Assembly (NCBI RefSeq): GCF_020982545.1
Contig: NZ_JAJKLK010000029.1
Span: forward strand, 209,309-273,308
Length of the DNA stretch: 64,000 nucleotides
Reading direction: 5' to 3'
Source of the DNA: Streptomyces sp. MNU76
Lineage (GTDB): Bacteria > Actinomycetota > Actinomycetes > Streptomycetales > Streptomycetaceae
Part shown: in pieces, positions 43,657 through 52,072 of the stretch
Position numbering within the stretch: position 1 is the first letter of the stretch
How the letters are laid out: each line of letters starts with the position of its first letter
Made by a program: the position numbers and the translations under genes
Notes under the pieces: model-generated
Databases searched by the model: none
What the model saw: the letters and a program-made list of their open reading frames with translations, nothing else
Told to the model about the DNA's origin: nothing

Positions 43657-45072
43657 TCAGATGATGTTCAGCCGTCGAGCCTCGCGTATCCATGAAGGGA
43701 ACTCGGACAGCAGCCGGTCGTACAGCTCGGCATCCGGTACGCGGCTGATGTCGTCGACGGCGAAGAATCCCACGTTGTCGACGCGGCGGCCGGGCAAGGT
43801 GTCGAACCGTTCCAGCACCCCGTAGTCGGAGCGGCCCAGCCCGACGAACTGCCAGAAGACCGGTTCGTCCACGGCTGCCCGCAGTTCGGCCTCGATCTCC
43901 TTGTTCCGGTAGACACCGCCGTCGGAGAAGAAGAGGACCAGCGTGGGGGCGGCCGCCGGGTGTTCACGCACGTACGCCCGCACTTCGGCGATCACCTTCT
44001 GTTCCTCGTTCTGGATGCCGACCGCGCGCATGTCCACCTGGCCCGGCAGCAGACCTTTCTGGGGCTTCTTGCGCCGGAACAACGTCAGTTCACCGACCCG
44101 GACATGACGCCGCAGCCACTCCGGCAGGTCGCCCAGGGCGAGGTCCGGGAGCCGGGCCGGGTTCGACGCGAACGTCCACGCCTGCATCTCACCGTCGTCG
44201 TCGAGCTGGGCGGCCACGGCCGCCATCCGCTCCACGACGTCGGCCACGACGCCCTTCGAGTACAGGAAGGACATCGACCCGGAGGCGTCCAGGACCAGGA
44301 TGACCCGTGCGGTCACTCCCTCCGCCCCGTGCTTGCGCAGGCTGACGGCTATCTGCTCCTTGCGCAGGGAGAGCCGCTTGCGCATGTCCAACGGCAGCTG
44401 CTCCTCGCCCTTGACCAGACGCGGGGCCGGGGCCGCCGGGGACCGGGGCGGGATGGGAGGGCCGGCGTGGGGTGGGGTGCTCGGGACGGCAGGGGTGGGT
44501 GTGGGGACGGTGGAAGCCGTCGAGGCGGTGGCGCCTGCCTCTTCGTCCACGGTGATCCCGAAGTCGGTGGCCAGCCCTGCGAGTCCGGACGCGTACCCCT
44601 GCCCCACCGCGCGGAACTTCCACCGACCGGCCCGCCGATACAGTTCTCCGCCGATGAACGCGGTCTCCGTCGTTGCCTCCATCTCGAACACCGCCAGCTC
44701 CTCACCCGTCCCGGCGTCGAGCAGCCGAAGCCGCAGACCGGACAACTGGCCGAAGGTGCCACCGTCCGCTGAAGCACCGAGAACGACCCGCTCGATCTCC
44801 GGCTCCAGGGCCCCCAGATCCACCCCGACGGTGTCCGTCGTACCGCCACCGGTCCGCTGTTTCCCCAGATGACGCACGGCACCCGAGGCGTGCTGGGGCT
44901 GGTTGTAGAAGACGAAGTCCCCGTCGTCCCTCACCCGCCCGTCGGCACGGAGCAACAGCGCCGAGGCGTCGGCGTCCGGCGCACCGACGCCCCCGGACCA
45001 GCCGAGCTCTACCTGTACCGCCGTGGCGGCGACGGGAAGGTTGCCGCCCTTGGCCATCGATGTCGCTGTCAT
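43657..45072 (-). CDS. TerD-domain / von Willebrand A fusion protein
   Basis: A 471-residue protein from ATG 45072. Residues 1-190 are a TerD-type Ca2+-binding domain (VQVELGWSGGVGAPDADASA, DGDFVFYNQPQHASGAVRHL, EIERVVLGASADGGTFGQL). A Pro-rich linker follows (about 190-225), then a vWA-like domain with a MIDAS DASGSM in VILVLDASGSMSFLYSKGVV and the TerF-like ending VFWQFVGLGRSDYGVLERFD. Tellurium-resistance-type gene clusters in actinobacteria combine these domains in metal-linked stress or membrane complexes. Here it is alone. Confidence 0.9.
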   Translation of the reverse strand: MTATSMAKGGNLPVAATAVQVELGWSGGVGAPDADASALLLRADGRVRDDGDFVFYNQPQHASGAVRHLGKQRTGGGTTDTVGVDLGALEPEIERVVLGASADGGTFGQLSGLRLRLLDAGTGEELAVFEMEATTETAFIGGELYRRAGRWKFRAVGQGYASGLAGLATDFGITVDEEAGATASTASTVPTPTPAVPSTPPHAGPPIPPRSPAAPAPRLVKGEEQLPLDMRKRLSLRKEQIAVSLRKHGAEGVTARVILVLDASGSMSFLYSKGVVADVVERMAAVAAQLDDDGEMQAWTFASNPARLPDLALGDLPEWLRRHVRVGELTLFRRKKPQKGLLPGQVDMRAVGIQNEEQKVIAEVRAYVREHPAAAPTLVLFFSDGGVYRNKEIEAELRAAVDEPVFWQFVGLGRSDYGVLERFDTLPGRRVDNVGFFAVDDISRVPDAELYDRLLSEFPSWIREARRLNII

Positions 45073-45165
45073 GCGCACAGTCTGTCCCAAGAACCCGGCC
45101 CCGGGACCGTGCGCCGCACAACTGCACCGGCCTCGTTGTCGGTGGTGGCTGAGAAGCTGAACCGT

Positions 45166-45438
45166 ATGAACAGTGAGGATGAGCAGCTGATGCGCGGCCG
45201 CATCTACGGAGCGGACCACGACCACCCGGGCCCGAAGCCCGGGCGTAGCTACGCCGAACTGGTGGGCGGGCCGCTGGACGGATTGCTGCTCGACATCACC
45301 GGCTGGAGGCCGGAGGAGATCGACCACGGTGTCTCCCTCGCCACGGAGCTCGGGCAGTTCGGCCCTGGCGGGCGGGCCCTGTACGACCCGCGCCCGGGCG
45401 ATCCGTCCCGCTGGGACTGGGGCGGCGACAGCCCCTGA
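45166..45438 (+). CDS. Small conserved hypothetical protein
   Basis: A 90-residue acidic protein divergent from the TerD-vWA gene. ATG 45166 follows GAGAAG. The core YAELVGGPLDGLLLDITGWR and GRALYDPRPGDPSRWDWGGD has a well-conserved look (a short beta-rich module seen in Streptomyces proteins), with no known function. Confidence 0.65.
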   Translation: MNSEDEQLMRGRIYGADHDHPGPKPGRSYAELVGGPLDGLLLDITGWRPEEIDHGVSLATELGQFGPGGRALYDPRPGDPSRWDWGGDSP

Positions 45439-45500
45439 CGACCGCGCCACTCGGTGGAACGGACGGAACTGTCGGCGGCGGAACCGGGTAGCCGCACTGC

Positions 45501-45932
45501 ATGAGGTCTCAACCGCGCTTCACGTTGGCAGCGACCACCCTTGACGCACCGGACGCGCGCGCGTTGGCGCGGTTCTACCAGGGCCTGCTCGGGTGGCCGC
45601 TTCGGAGGGACGAACGAGACTGGGTCGAGATCGCGCCGCCGGACGGCGGTGCCGGATTGTCGTTCCAGACGGAGCCGCTCTTCATCCGGCCGCATTGGCC
45701 TGCCACACGGTCCGAACAGCAGATGATGATGCATCTGGACATCGAGGTGAACGATCTGTCCTCGGCCGTCGAGCACGCTGTTGCCCTGGGGGCGACCCTG
45801 GCGGACGTCCAGCCCCAGGATGCTGTGCGGGTGCTGTTCGACCCGGTGGGTCATCCGTTCTGCCTGTTCAGGGCTGCTGACGCGGGTGCCTGGCCGGGTG
45901 GCCGCCAGCTGCACGGGACACCAGCAGAATGA
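45501..45932 (+). CDS. Glyoxalase-like (VOC) protein
   Basis: A 143-residue VOC-fold protein with two beta-alpha-beta modules: TTLDAPDARALARFYQGLLG, WVEIAPPDGGAGLSFQTEP, then MMMHLDIEVNDLSSAVEHAV and VRVLFDPVGHPFCLF. This is the Glyoxalase_6 type, usually without clear enzymatic assignment. Confidence 0.9.
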   Translation: MRSQPRFTLAATTLDAPDARALARFYQGLLGWPLRRDERDWVEIAPPDGGAGLSFQTEPLFIRPHWPATRSEQQMMMHLDIEVNDLSSAVEHAVALGATLADVQPQDAVRVLFDPVGHPFCLFRAADAGAWPGGRQLHGTPAE

Positions 45933-46037
45933 GGTCCAGGCTGCCCCGGCCTGCCCGGGCCGCCACCCCGGCTTCCGCCCGCCCGCCGACGCCACCTCTC
46001 GTACCGCGGGGCAGGTCCCCCGGCCTCTCCCAGCCCC

Positions 46038-46943
46038 TCACACGGACAGCGGGTCGACCGGCGGCCATGGATATCCCAGTTGCTCGGCATCGTGCGAGCC
46101 GCCCCAGACTTCGGCGGCGGCACGGGGATCGCCGGCGGTCAGTCGCCCTTCGAGGTGCTCGGCTTGGTCCGAGGGGGGATCCGAGGAGATGGGGAGGGTC
46201 ATCCCGAACTGAAGCCAGGGCAGATCGGCATCAGCCCGGTCACGGGGATGCAGCAACACGACGTGGATGCGATCGGGCTCCTTGCGGGAGGCCCAGACGC
46301 CTTCCAACGCGCAGTCCCACCTGACGAGCCAGTCCTCGTGTCTCCTCAGCCCTGCCTCGAGCAGCCGCGCAACCGCTCCTGCCGGCCACTCCCAACTGCG
46401 GTCCTCTCCGGCGCGCAGCATCTCGGCCTCGTACTGATCCGCGGTGAACCGAAGCTCCGGCAGGTCGACGTCCTCGTTGGACGGATCGCGCCAGCCCGCC
46501 CAGACAACATGATCGCCGTCACGCGTGACCGTCACGTACAGCGCGCCACAGCACTCCTCCACGCCGCACCCGGACCAGGCGAGACGAACCTCGTGGGGCG
46601 TCGCAGTGGCGTGCAACAGCCCGTCCTGGCCCAGCAGATGCCTGGGGCCTGCGCCCAGGTACCGGGAGCCTCCGACGCCACCGGGGACCACCTCGGCCAG
46701 AAGATCCCGGCCATTGACGATCGGGCGAACCTCCACGAGACCCTCGTCGGGTGGAGGGCAAACGATGCTCAGACGGAGAATGTCCGGTCCCGTGGTCATC
46801 GGCCGATGATCGCCGAGCTGGTCCGCAACTGTCACGTGAATTCGCATGGCCTCCGCCCAGACCCGGACGACCGGCCGACGCGAGTACGCGGGCCGGGCGG
46901 CGGCGACGGCCACGACCGTGACGAACACGACGCAGGCGACCAC
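46038..46943 (-). CDS. Hypothetical protein
   Basis: A frame of up to 301 residues. The first 20 residues (VACVVFVTVVAVAAARPA) would be a TM or signal segment if GTG 46943 is used. Starts at ATG 46847, with GGAGG only two bases away, or ATG 46799 (MTTGPDILRLSIVCPPPDEG) give a soluble protein of 269 or 253 residues. The body is acidic and Trp-rich, with CGVEECCGALYVTVTRDGDH and WLVRWDCALEGVW as likely conserved blocks. No family recognised. Confidence 0.65.
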   Translation of the reverse strand: MVACVVFVTVVAVAAARPAYSRRPVVRVWAEAMRIHVTVADQLGDHRPMTTGPDILRLSIVCPPPDEGLVEVRPIVNGRDLLAEVVPGGVGGSRYLGAGPRHLLGQDGLLHATATPHEVRLAWSGCGVEECCGALYVTVTRDGDHVVWAGWRDPSNEDVDLPELRFTADQYEAEMLRAGEDRSWEWPAGAVARLLEAGLRRHEDWLVRWDCALEGVWASRKEPDRIHVVLLHPRDRADADLPWLQFGMTLPISSDPPSDQAEHLEGRLTAGDPRAAAEVWGGSHDAEQLGYPWPPVDPLSV

Positions 46944-46979
46944 GGTGAACAGGGCGGGCGCACGACGAACCGTGGCCCG

Positions 46980-48080
46980 TCACGCCGACATCTGGTCCTC
47001 CAGACGAACCGGCATCAGCAGCGAGAAGGCGTGCTCGTCGTCGGGCCGGCGGATCGCGAGCGGTGCCGTGGGCGCGCCCAGCTCCAGGATCAGCTCGTCC
47101 CGGGCCCCGGCGGTGAGCGCGTCCAGCAGGAAATCGCGGTTGACGGCAACGTTGTTCGGGTCGTCGTCACTGTCGTCGCAGACGATCACGGTCCCGTTCT
47201 CCGCGACCCGGAGCACGCTCAGGTCGTACGGCTCGCTGTCCTGCTCACGCGTCTCGCCCGCGCGGACCGGGCCGGTCTCCAGGGCCTGGCGGAAGGCCAC
47301 TGCCCCGACGCGGGCCCGGCGACCGGCGGGGAGGTGGACGAGGCGGCGGTAGTCGGGGAACTCGCCCCCGAGACTCTGCCCTGCCGCCTGCCGGTCCCCG
47401 GTCTCGAGCGTCACCCGGTCACCGTCCACGATGAGTTCGGCTGGCTCCTCGCCGGTCAGCAGGGCCCGCATCGCGTCGGCGAGCGGCAGAGGTACGACCA
47501 CCTGCGTCCGGGGCCCGCCGTGCCCGGTCGTACGTGTTCGCGCGAGCGCCATGCGGTAGCGATCGGTGGCCACGAGGTGGAGCAGTTCTCCCTCGATGTC
47601 GAACAGGATCCCGCCGAGCATCGGCAGCTCCGCGTCGGTACCGGCCGCGAAACGGACCGCGTCCAACGCGGCGGCCACATCCGGCGCGGGCACGGAGAAC
47701 CGGGCGGCGGCGGTGGTGTGAAGCAAGGTCATGGAGGCTGTCTCCCTGTGGTCGAGTAGGGCTCGGAGTGTGGAGAACTCGCTACGGGCATCGGACAGCC
47801 TCGATTCGAGACGGCGCAGGTGTGCCTGCAGAAGACCGCGCACCAGTTCCGTGTCCGCGCCGCCCCAGCCGGCCAGGACGAGCCGGATGTCGGCCAGCGG
47901 CATGCCCGCCCGACGCAACCGGCCAAGGAGCCGGGCCTCTTCGAGCTGTTCGGGTGCGTACCAGCGGTATCCGCTCACCGGGTCCACCCAAGCGGGGACC
48001 AGCACGCCGGCACGGTCGTAGAACCGCAGGGCACTCACCCCGAGCCCGCTGTCCCGGGCCATTTCTCCAATGCTGTGCAT
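46980..48080 (-). CDS. MerR-type regulator fused to a DNA polymerase III beta-clamp-like domain
   Basis: A 366-residue protein from ATG 48080. Residues 1-70 are a MerR HTH (IGEMARDSGLGVSALRFYDR, VSGYRWYAPEQLEEARLL), 75-112 the dimerising coiled coil, and about 118-366 resemble DnaN sliding-clamp modules: LPMLGGILFDIEGELLHLVA with TDRYRMA, PLADAMRALLTG, LGGEFPDYRRLVHLP, VNRDFLLDALTAGARDELIL and a C-terminal FSLLMPVRL like the clamp ending LMPVR. The clamp-like part takes the place of an effector-binding domain. Similar fusions occur in actinobacteria, but what they sense is unknown. Confidence 0.9.
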   Translation of the reverse strand: MHSIGEMARDSGLGVSALRFYDRAGVLVPAWVDPVSGYRWYAPEQLEEARLLGRLRRAGMPLADIRLVLAGWGGADTELVRGLLQAHLRRLESRLSDARSEFSTLRALLDHRETASMTLLHTTAAARFSVPAPDVAAALDAVRFAAGTDAELPMLGGILFDIEGELLHLVATDRYRMALARTRTTGHGGPRTQVVVPLPLADAMRALLTGEEPAELIVDGDRVTLETGDRQAAGQSLGGEFPDYRRLVHLPAGRRARVGAVAFRQALETGPVRAGETREQDSEPYDLSVLRVAENGTVIVCDDSDDDPNNVAVNRDFLLDALTAGARDELILELGAPTAPLAIRRPDDEHAFSLLMPVRLEDQMSA

Positions 48081-48300
48081 CTCGCTCTCCACACCCAGGA
48101 CTCTGGTGCCTCGACCATGTCGAGGGTCAACCTCGTCCCCTTCCCCTTCCCCTTCCCTTTGTCCTTCCTCGCTCAGGTGGGACAGCCGACGAGCGTGGTG
48201 GCCGTGCCGTGGTTGTGAACGTGGGGGAAGCCTTGGGGATGCGTGTTCGGTGCAAGCGAAAGTGGTCGTGGGGCGCGGTTGTCGCTGCCATGGTGTGCCG

Positions 48301-48828
48301 ATGAAAACGACACCGGACGGACGGCCCATCCCACCCGCGCGTGCTGACGAGCGCGTCATGCTGGAGGCATGGCTGGACTTTCACCGTGCGACTCTCGCCC
48401 TGAAGTGTTCGGGCCTCAAGGACGATCAATTACGGCTTGCCGCAGCGTCACCCTCGTCGATCACGCTGCTCGGCCTCGTGCAGCACGCGGCAGAGGTGGA
48501 ACGCAACTGGTTCCAGCGCGTATTCGCGGGTCAGGACATGCCGCCGGTCTTCGGCGAGATCAACGTAGACGGCTATGCGCTTCGCCCGGACCGAGGGCTC
48601 GACGAAGCTACGGCTGTCTGGCGAGCCGAGATCGCCCGAGGCCGTGAGCTGATCGCTGGCGCATCGCTGGACGATTCCGGTCGCCTGTCCGAACAGGAAG
48701 CGGGCTTCGTCGGCGATCAGGGGGTCTCCCTGCGCTGGATCATGGTGCACATGATCGAGGAATACGCACGTCACAGTGGTCATGCTGATCTCATTCGCGA
48801 GCAGGTCGACGGACTCACCGGCGCATGA
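48301..48828 (+). CDS. DinB/DUF664 family protein
   Basis: A 175-residue four-helix-bundle protein with the family signatures ADERVMLEAWLDFHRATLAL, LGLVQHAAEVERNWFQRVFA and WIMVHMIEEYARHSGHADLI. The metal-binding histidines are in LVQHAAEVE and YARHSGHAD. DinB-superfamily thiol-S-transferase-like enzymes (mycothiol-, bacillithiol-dependent) have this shape; exact role unknown. Confidence 0.9.
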   Translation: MKTTPDGRPIPPARADERVMLEAWLDFHRATLALKCSGLKDDQLRLAAASPSSITLLGLVQHAAEVERNWFQRVFAGQDMPPVFGEINVDGYALRPDRGLDEATAVWRAEIARGRELIAGASLDDSGRLSEQEAGFVGDQGVSLRWIMVHMIEEYARHSGHADLIREQVDGLTGA

Positions 48829-48875
48829 GACGTGTTGGCGCGGTCGCGAGTACCGCGTCAGCGCTGCAACGCCCT

Positions 48876-49433
48876 CTAACGCAGGGCGGCGGCGACAATA
48901 CCTTCGAGGGGCTCGCGCGGCACTTCGCCGCCGCTCACCAGCCGGTCGAAGACCAGCCCGTCGATGCAGGTCAGGAGGGTGTGTGTGCGGTTCTCTGCGT
49001 CCGCCACGCCCTGATCGGCCAGGAACAACCGGACGGCCTCGCGGCCGGCGTTCTCGCGGGGCACGAGGATCTCGCGCAGTTCGGGGTCCCGCACGCTCTC
49101 GACCGCACAGGCATAGCGGGCGAGCGAGCGGCGGCGGCCCTCGCCGGTGAGTCGCTGCCGGGTGAGCAACACCATGCCGTCCACCAGTTCCTCGACCGTA
49201 CGGATGGGCGGGAGCTGCTCGGCCATCGATTGCAGTTCCTCCTGGTCGAGTTGGACGAGGCGAGTGACGAGTCCGCTGAGCAGCGCGGCCCGGGTGCGAA
49301 AGTACGCCGACGTGGTGCCGGGCGGCAGAGCCGCCTTGTGGTCGACCGCCCGGTGGGTGAGGCCGCGGATCCCTTCGTCGGCGAGGACGTCGAGAGCCGC
49401 GTCCGCGAGGAGGGTGCGCCGATCCGAAGCCAT
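48876..49433 (-). CDS. TetR-family regulator
   Basis: A 185-residue TetR protein: N-terminal HTH RRTLLADAALDVLADEGIRG then LTHRAVDHKAALPPGTTSAY, followed by an all-helical effector domain with MVLLTRQRLTGEGRRR and a TetR_C-like LTCIDGLVFDRLVSGG. It is divergent from the FAD monooxygenase at 49507, with two near-identical palindromes between them, so it surely controls both genes. Confidence 0.92.
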   Translation of the reverse strand: MASDRRTLLADAALDVLADEGIRGLTHRAVDHKAALPPGTTSAYFRTRAALLSGLVTRLVQLDQEELQSMAEQLPPIRTVEELVDGMVLLTRQRLTGEGRRRSLARYACAVESVRDPELREILVPRENAGREAVRLFLADQGVADAENRTHTLLTCIDGLVFDRLVSGGEVPREPLEGIVAAALR

Positions 49434-49441
49434 GGCTCCTT

Positions 49442-49490
49442 TCTACACCTGTAGAGCCCCAGCTAGGGTGGTCCTTCTACAGGTGTAGAA
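49442..49490. promoter_or_regulatory. Two TetR operators between divergent genes
   Basis: TCTACACCTGTAGA (49442-49455) and TTCTACAGGTGTAGAA (49475-49490) are palindromes sharing the TCTACA half-site; their centres are 34 bases apart, about three helical turns, so two dimers would bind the same face. The first lies directly upstream of the TetR start codon and the second 17 bases before the monooxygenase start, giving coordinated repression. Confidence 0.9.
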
Positions 49491-49506
49491 GGAGGGGGCT
49501 TCCGGA

Positions 49507-50664
49507 ATGGGTAGCACGGCAGTGGTGGTCGGAGGGGGCATCGGCGGGCTGGCCGCCGCGATCGGCCTGCGCCGCATCGGATGGGACGTGACGGTCGTCG
49601 AGCGTGCGTGCCTGCTCGAGGACGCGGGGGCGGGCATTTCACTGGCGGCCAACGGAGTGCGGGCACTTGACGAACTCGGCGTCGGCGAGGCGGTACGGGA
49701 TGCCTCGCGCGGCCAGTACAGAGGCGGCACCCGCACGCCTGAGGGCCGTTGGCTGGCCCGGATGGACGGCGCGGTGCTGGAGAAGGCGGTGGGTACGCCG
49801 ATCATGGGCATCCCTCGCTCCACTTTGCACCGGCTGCTTCGCGAGGCCCTGCCCGCCGAGCGACTGCTGATCGGCTCCGAGGCCGACTCGTTCCGACAGA
49901 TCCGCCCCGGGACGGTTCGAGTCGGCTGCGGCGAGACGGTCCTGGATGCCGATCTGGTGGTGGCGGCCGACGGCATTGGCAGCAAGGTGCGCAGTCTTCT
50001 CTTCCCAGCCCACCCCGGCCCGGTCTACAGCGGCTCGACAGTGCTGCGGGCCATCACTGAGCAGGCGGTCGAACTGCCCACCGACTTCGAGCTGACGTGG
50101 GGGCGGGGGGCCGAGTTCGGGCACATCGCGTTTCGGGACGGACGGGCCGAGTGGCACGCCGTCCTCGACCTGCCCGCCGGAACGCGGTTCGCCGACCCGC
50201 TGGCGGAACTGCGCCGGCGGTTCCGCACCTGGCACGACCCGATCCCCGCGCTGTTCGACGCGACGCGACCCGCAGCCGTACTGCATCACGACGTCAATGA
50301 AATCCGCACGCCGCTGCCCTCGTACACGGTCGGCCGGATCGCACTGCTCGGTGACGCGGCACACGCCATGACCCCCAACCTCGGACAGGGCGCCTGTCAG
50401 ACGCTGGAGGACGCGGTCACCCTGGCCGCCGCGCTCGCCACCGAGCCCACCGTCGACGCCGCGCTCGCCCGCTACGACGCCGAGCGTCGGCCGCGCAGCC
50501 AGGCGGTGGCGCGCGCCGCCCGGCGAGCCGGGCGGATGGGCCAGCAGCTCTCCCACCCGCTGGCCGTCACCCTGCGCAACACGGCTATGCGGTGGACACC
50601 CTCCCACCTCGCGACCCGCATGATCCTTCGGCACCACGCCTGGGTCCCGGCTCGGCTGAACTGA
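49507..50664 (+). CDS. FAD-dependent monooxygenase (PHBH-type)
   Basis: A 385-residue class A flavoprotein hydroxylase. The FAD dinucleotide loop is VVVGGGIGGLAAAIGLRRIG, the DG motif is DLVVAADGIGSKVRSL, and the second FAD motif is IALLGDAAHAMTPNLGQGAC. The family uses NAD(P)H and O2 on aromatic or polyketide-like compounds, and TetR-controlled members frequently act in detoxification or tetracycline-type antibiotic inactivation. The inducer bound by the neighbouring TetR is probably a substrate. Confidence 0.92.
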   Translation: MGSTAVVVGGGIGGLAAAIGLRRIGWDVTVVERACLLEDAGAGISLAANGVRALDELGVGEAVRDASRGQYRGGTRTPEGRWLARMDGAVLEKAVGTPIMGIPRSTLHRLLREALPAERLLIGSEADSFRQIRPGTVRVGCGETVLDADLVVAADGIGSKVRSLLFPAHPGPVYSGSTVLRAITEQAVELPTDFELTWGRGAEFGHIAFRDGRAEWHAVLDLPAGTRFADPLAELRRRFRTWHDPIPALFDATRPAAVLHHDVNEIRTPLPSYTVGRIALLGDAAHAMTPNLGQGACQTLEDAVTLAAALATEPTVDAALARYDAERRPRSQAVARAARRAGRMGQQLSHPLAVTLRNTAMRWTPSHLATRMILRHHAWVPARLN

Positions 50665-50946
50665 TCCGATTCGTGCCCCGTCGCCGCCACCGCAGGTTCA
50701 CAGGAACGAGGTCCTGCTTCCCGCGGATCTTCCGTTGCCGACCGGTGCGAGCGCGACGTCGTCGGCGGCGAGACCGGCCGGGACAGGGCTCTGTCGTCGC
50801 CGTGAAATCGGCGCGCCTCGACACCTCACTGGGCCGGCTTGCCGGGCTGTTGCCGTGCTCCTGGCGCACTTCCGGGCAGCAGTGCAGCCGGATGCCGCGC
50901 TGTGCCGGATCACCGAAGCCTCCGGTGCCGACCGCACGTACCGGGA
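50665..50946. other. Intergenic region, no gene seen
   Basis: 280 bases between convergent genes; no clear hairpin stands out by eye and no supported frame is present. Confidence 0.4.
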
Positions 50947-52065
50947 TCAGGCCGCGAGGAGCTCCTGTTCGCGGTCCGGAGTCTTGACCTTGGGCTTCTT
51001 GTTCGGCAGCGAGAGCCGGACCACCTTGCGCCACGCCGAGAACACCTGCTTGGGCAGCGGTCCGGTGACGTACTCCAGCTCGTACTTCTCGAACAGCGCG
51101 CGCACCTTCACCGCGACCTCGGCGTACCGGTTGCTCGGCAGGTCGGGGAACAGGTGGTGCTCGATCTGGTGCGACAGGTTGCCGGACATGAAGTGCATGG
51201 CCTTGCTGCCGCTGATGTTCGCTGAGCCCATCATCTGGCGCAGGTACCACTGGCCGCGCGTCTCGCCCTTGATCGACCGGCGCTCGAAGACCTGCACACC
51301 CTCGGGGAAGTGTCCGCACATGATCACCGAGTGGGACCAGATGTTGCGGACCAGGTTCGCGGTGAACGTGGCGGCGAGCGTGGTGAGGAACGACGGGCCC
51401 GACAGCAGCGGGTGGATCACGTAGTCCTTGAGCACCTGCTTGCGGATCTTGCGGCCCACGGCCCTGGCCCGCGCGCGGAACTCCGGGTTGTTGCGGCGGC
51501 GCTTGTGCAGGTTCTTGCCGAGCTCCAGGTCGTACGCGGCGATGCCGTACTCGAAGAAGCAGGCGTTGATGAAGTTCCACAGCGGCTGGCCGAGGTGGAA
51601 CGGGTGCCACCTCTGGTCCTCGTCGACACGCATGATGCCGTAGCCGAGGTCGTTGTCCTTGCCGATCACGTTGGTGTACGTGTGGTGCAGCTCGTTGTGC
51701 GAGTGCTTCCACTGGCCGGCCGGCGAGACGTGATCCCATTCCCAGGTGGTGGAGTGGATCTTGGGGTCCCGCATCCAGTCCCACTGGCCGTGCAGGATGT
51801 TGTGGCCGATCTCCATGTTGTCCATGATCTTGGCCACGGACAGACCCGCGGTGCCGATGATCCATGCGGGCGGGAAGAACGAGAACAGCAGCACACCCCG
51901 GCTGACCAGCTCCAGCTTGCGCTGCGCCGAGATGACCTTGCGGATGTAGGCGGCGTCCTTCTCGCCGCGGCTCGCGATCACCTCGTCGCGGATCGCGTCC
52001 AGCTCGCGGCCGAGCTCCTCGATCTGCTCCGCGGTCAGATGGGCGGTGGGGTCGATGGCGGTCAA
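50947..52065 (-). CDS. Membrane fatty-acid desaturase
   Basis: A 372-residue integral-membrane di-iron desaturase. The start is TTG 52065, supported by AGGAG five bases upstream, since no ATG or GTG fits. Histidine boxes are GHNILHGQWDW, HSHNELHHTYT and SHQIEHHLFPD; the last with Q-x-x-H-H is typical of front-end/acyl-CoA type Delta desaturases. TM regions are around VLLFSFFPPAWIIGTAGL and about 195-260. Electrons come from the reductase encoded immediately upstream. It resembles the mycobacterial DesA3-Rv3230c pair. Confidence 0.93.
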   Translation of the reverse strand: MTAIDPTAHLTAEQIEELGRELDAIRDEVIASRGEKDAAYIRKVISAQRKLELVSRGVLLFSFFPPAWIIGTAGLSVAKIMDNMEIGHNILHGQWDWMRDPKIHSTTWEWDHVSPAGQWKHSHNELHHTYTNVIGKDNDLGYGIMRVDEDQRWHPFHLGQPLWNFINACFFEYGIAAYDLELGKNLHKRRRNNPEFRARARAVGRKIRKQVLKDYVIHPLLSGPSFLTTLAATFTANLVRNIWSHSVIMCGHFPEGVQVFERRSIKGETRGQWYLRQMMGSANISGSKAMHFMSGNLSHQIEHHLFPDLPSNRYAEVAVKVRALFEKYELEYVTGPLPKQVFSAWRKVVRLSLPNKKPKVKTPDREQELLAA

Positions 52066-52072
52066 GGCGCTC

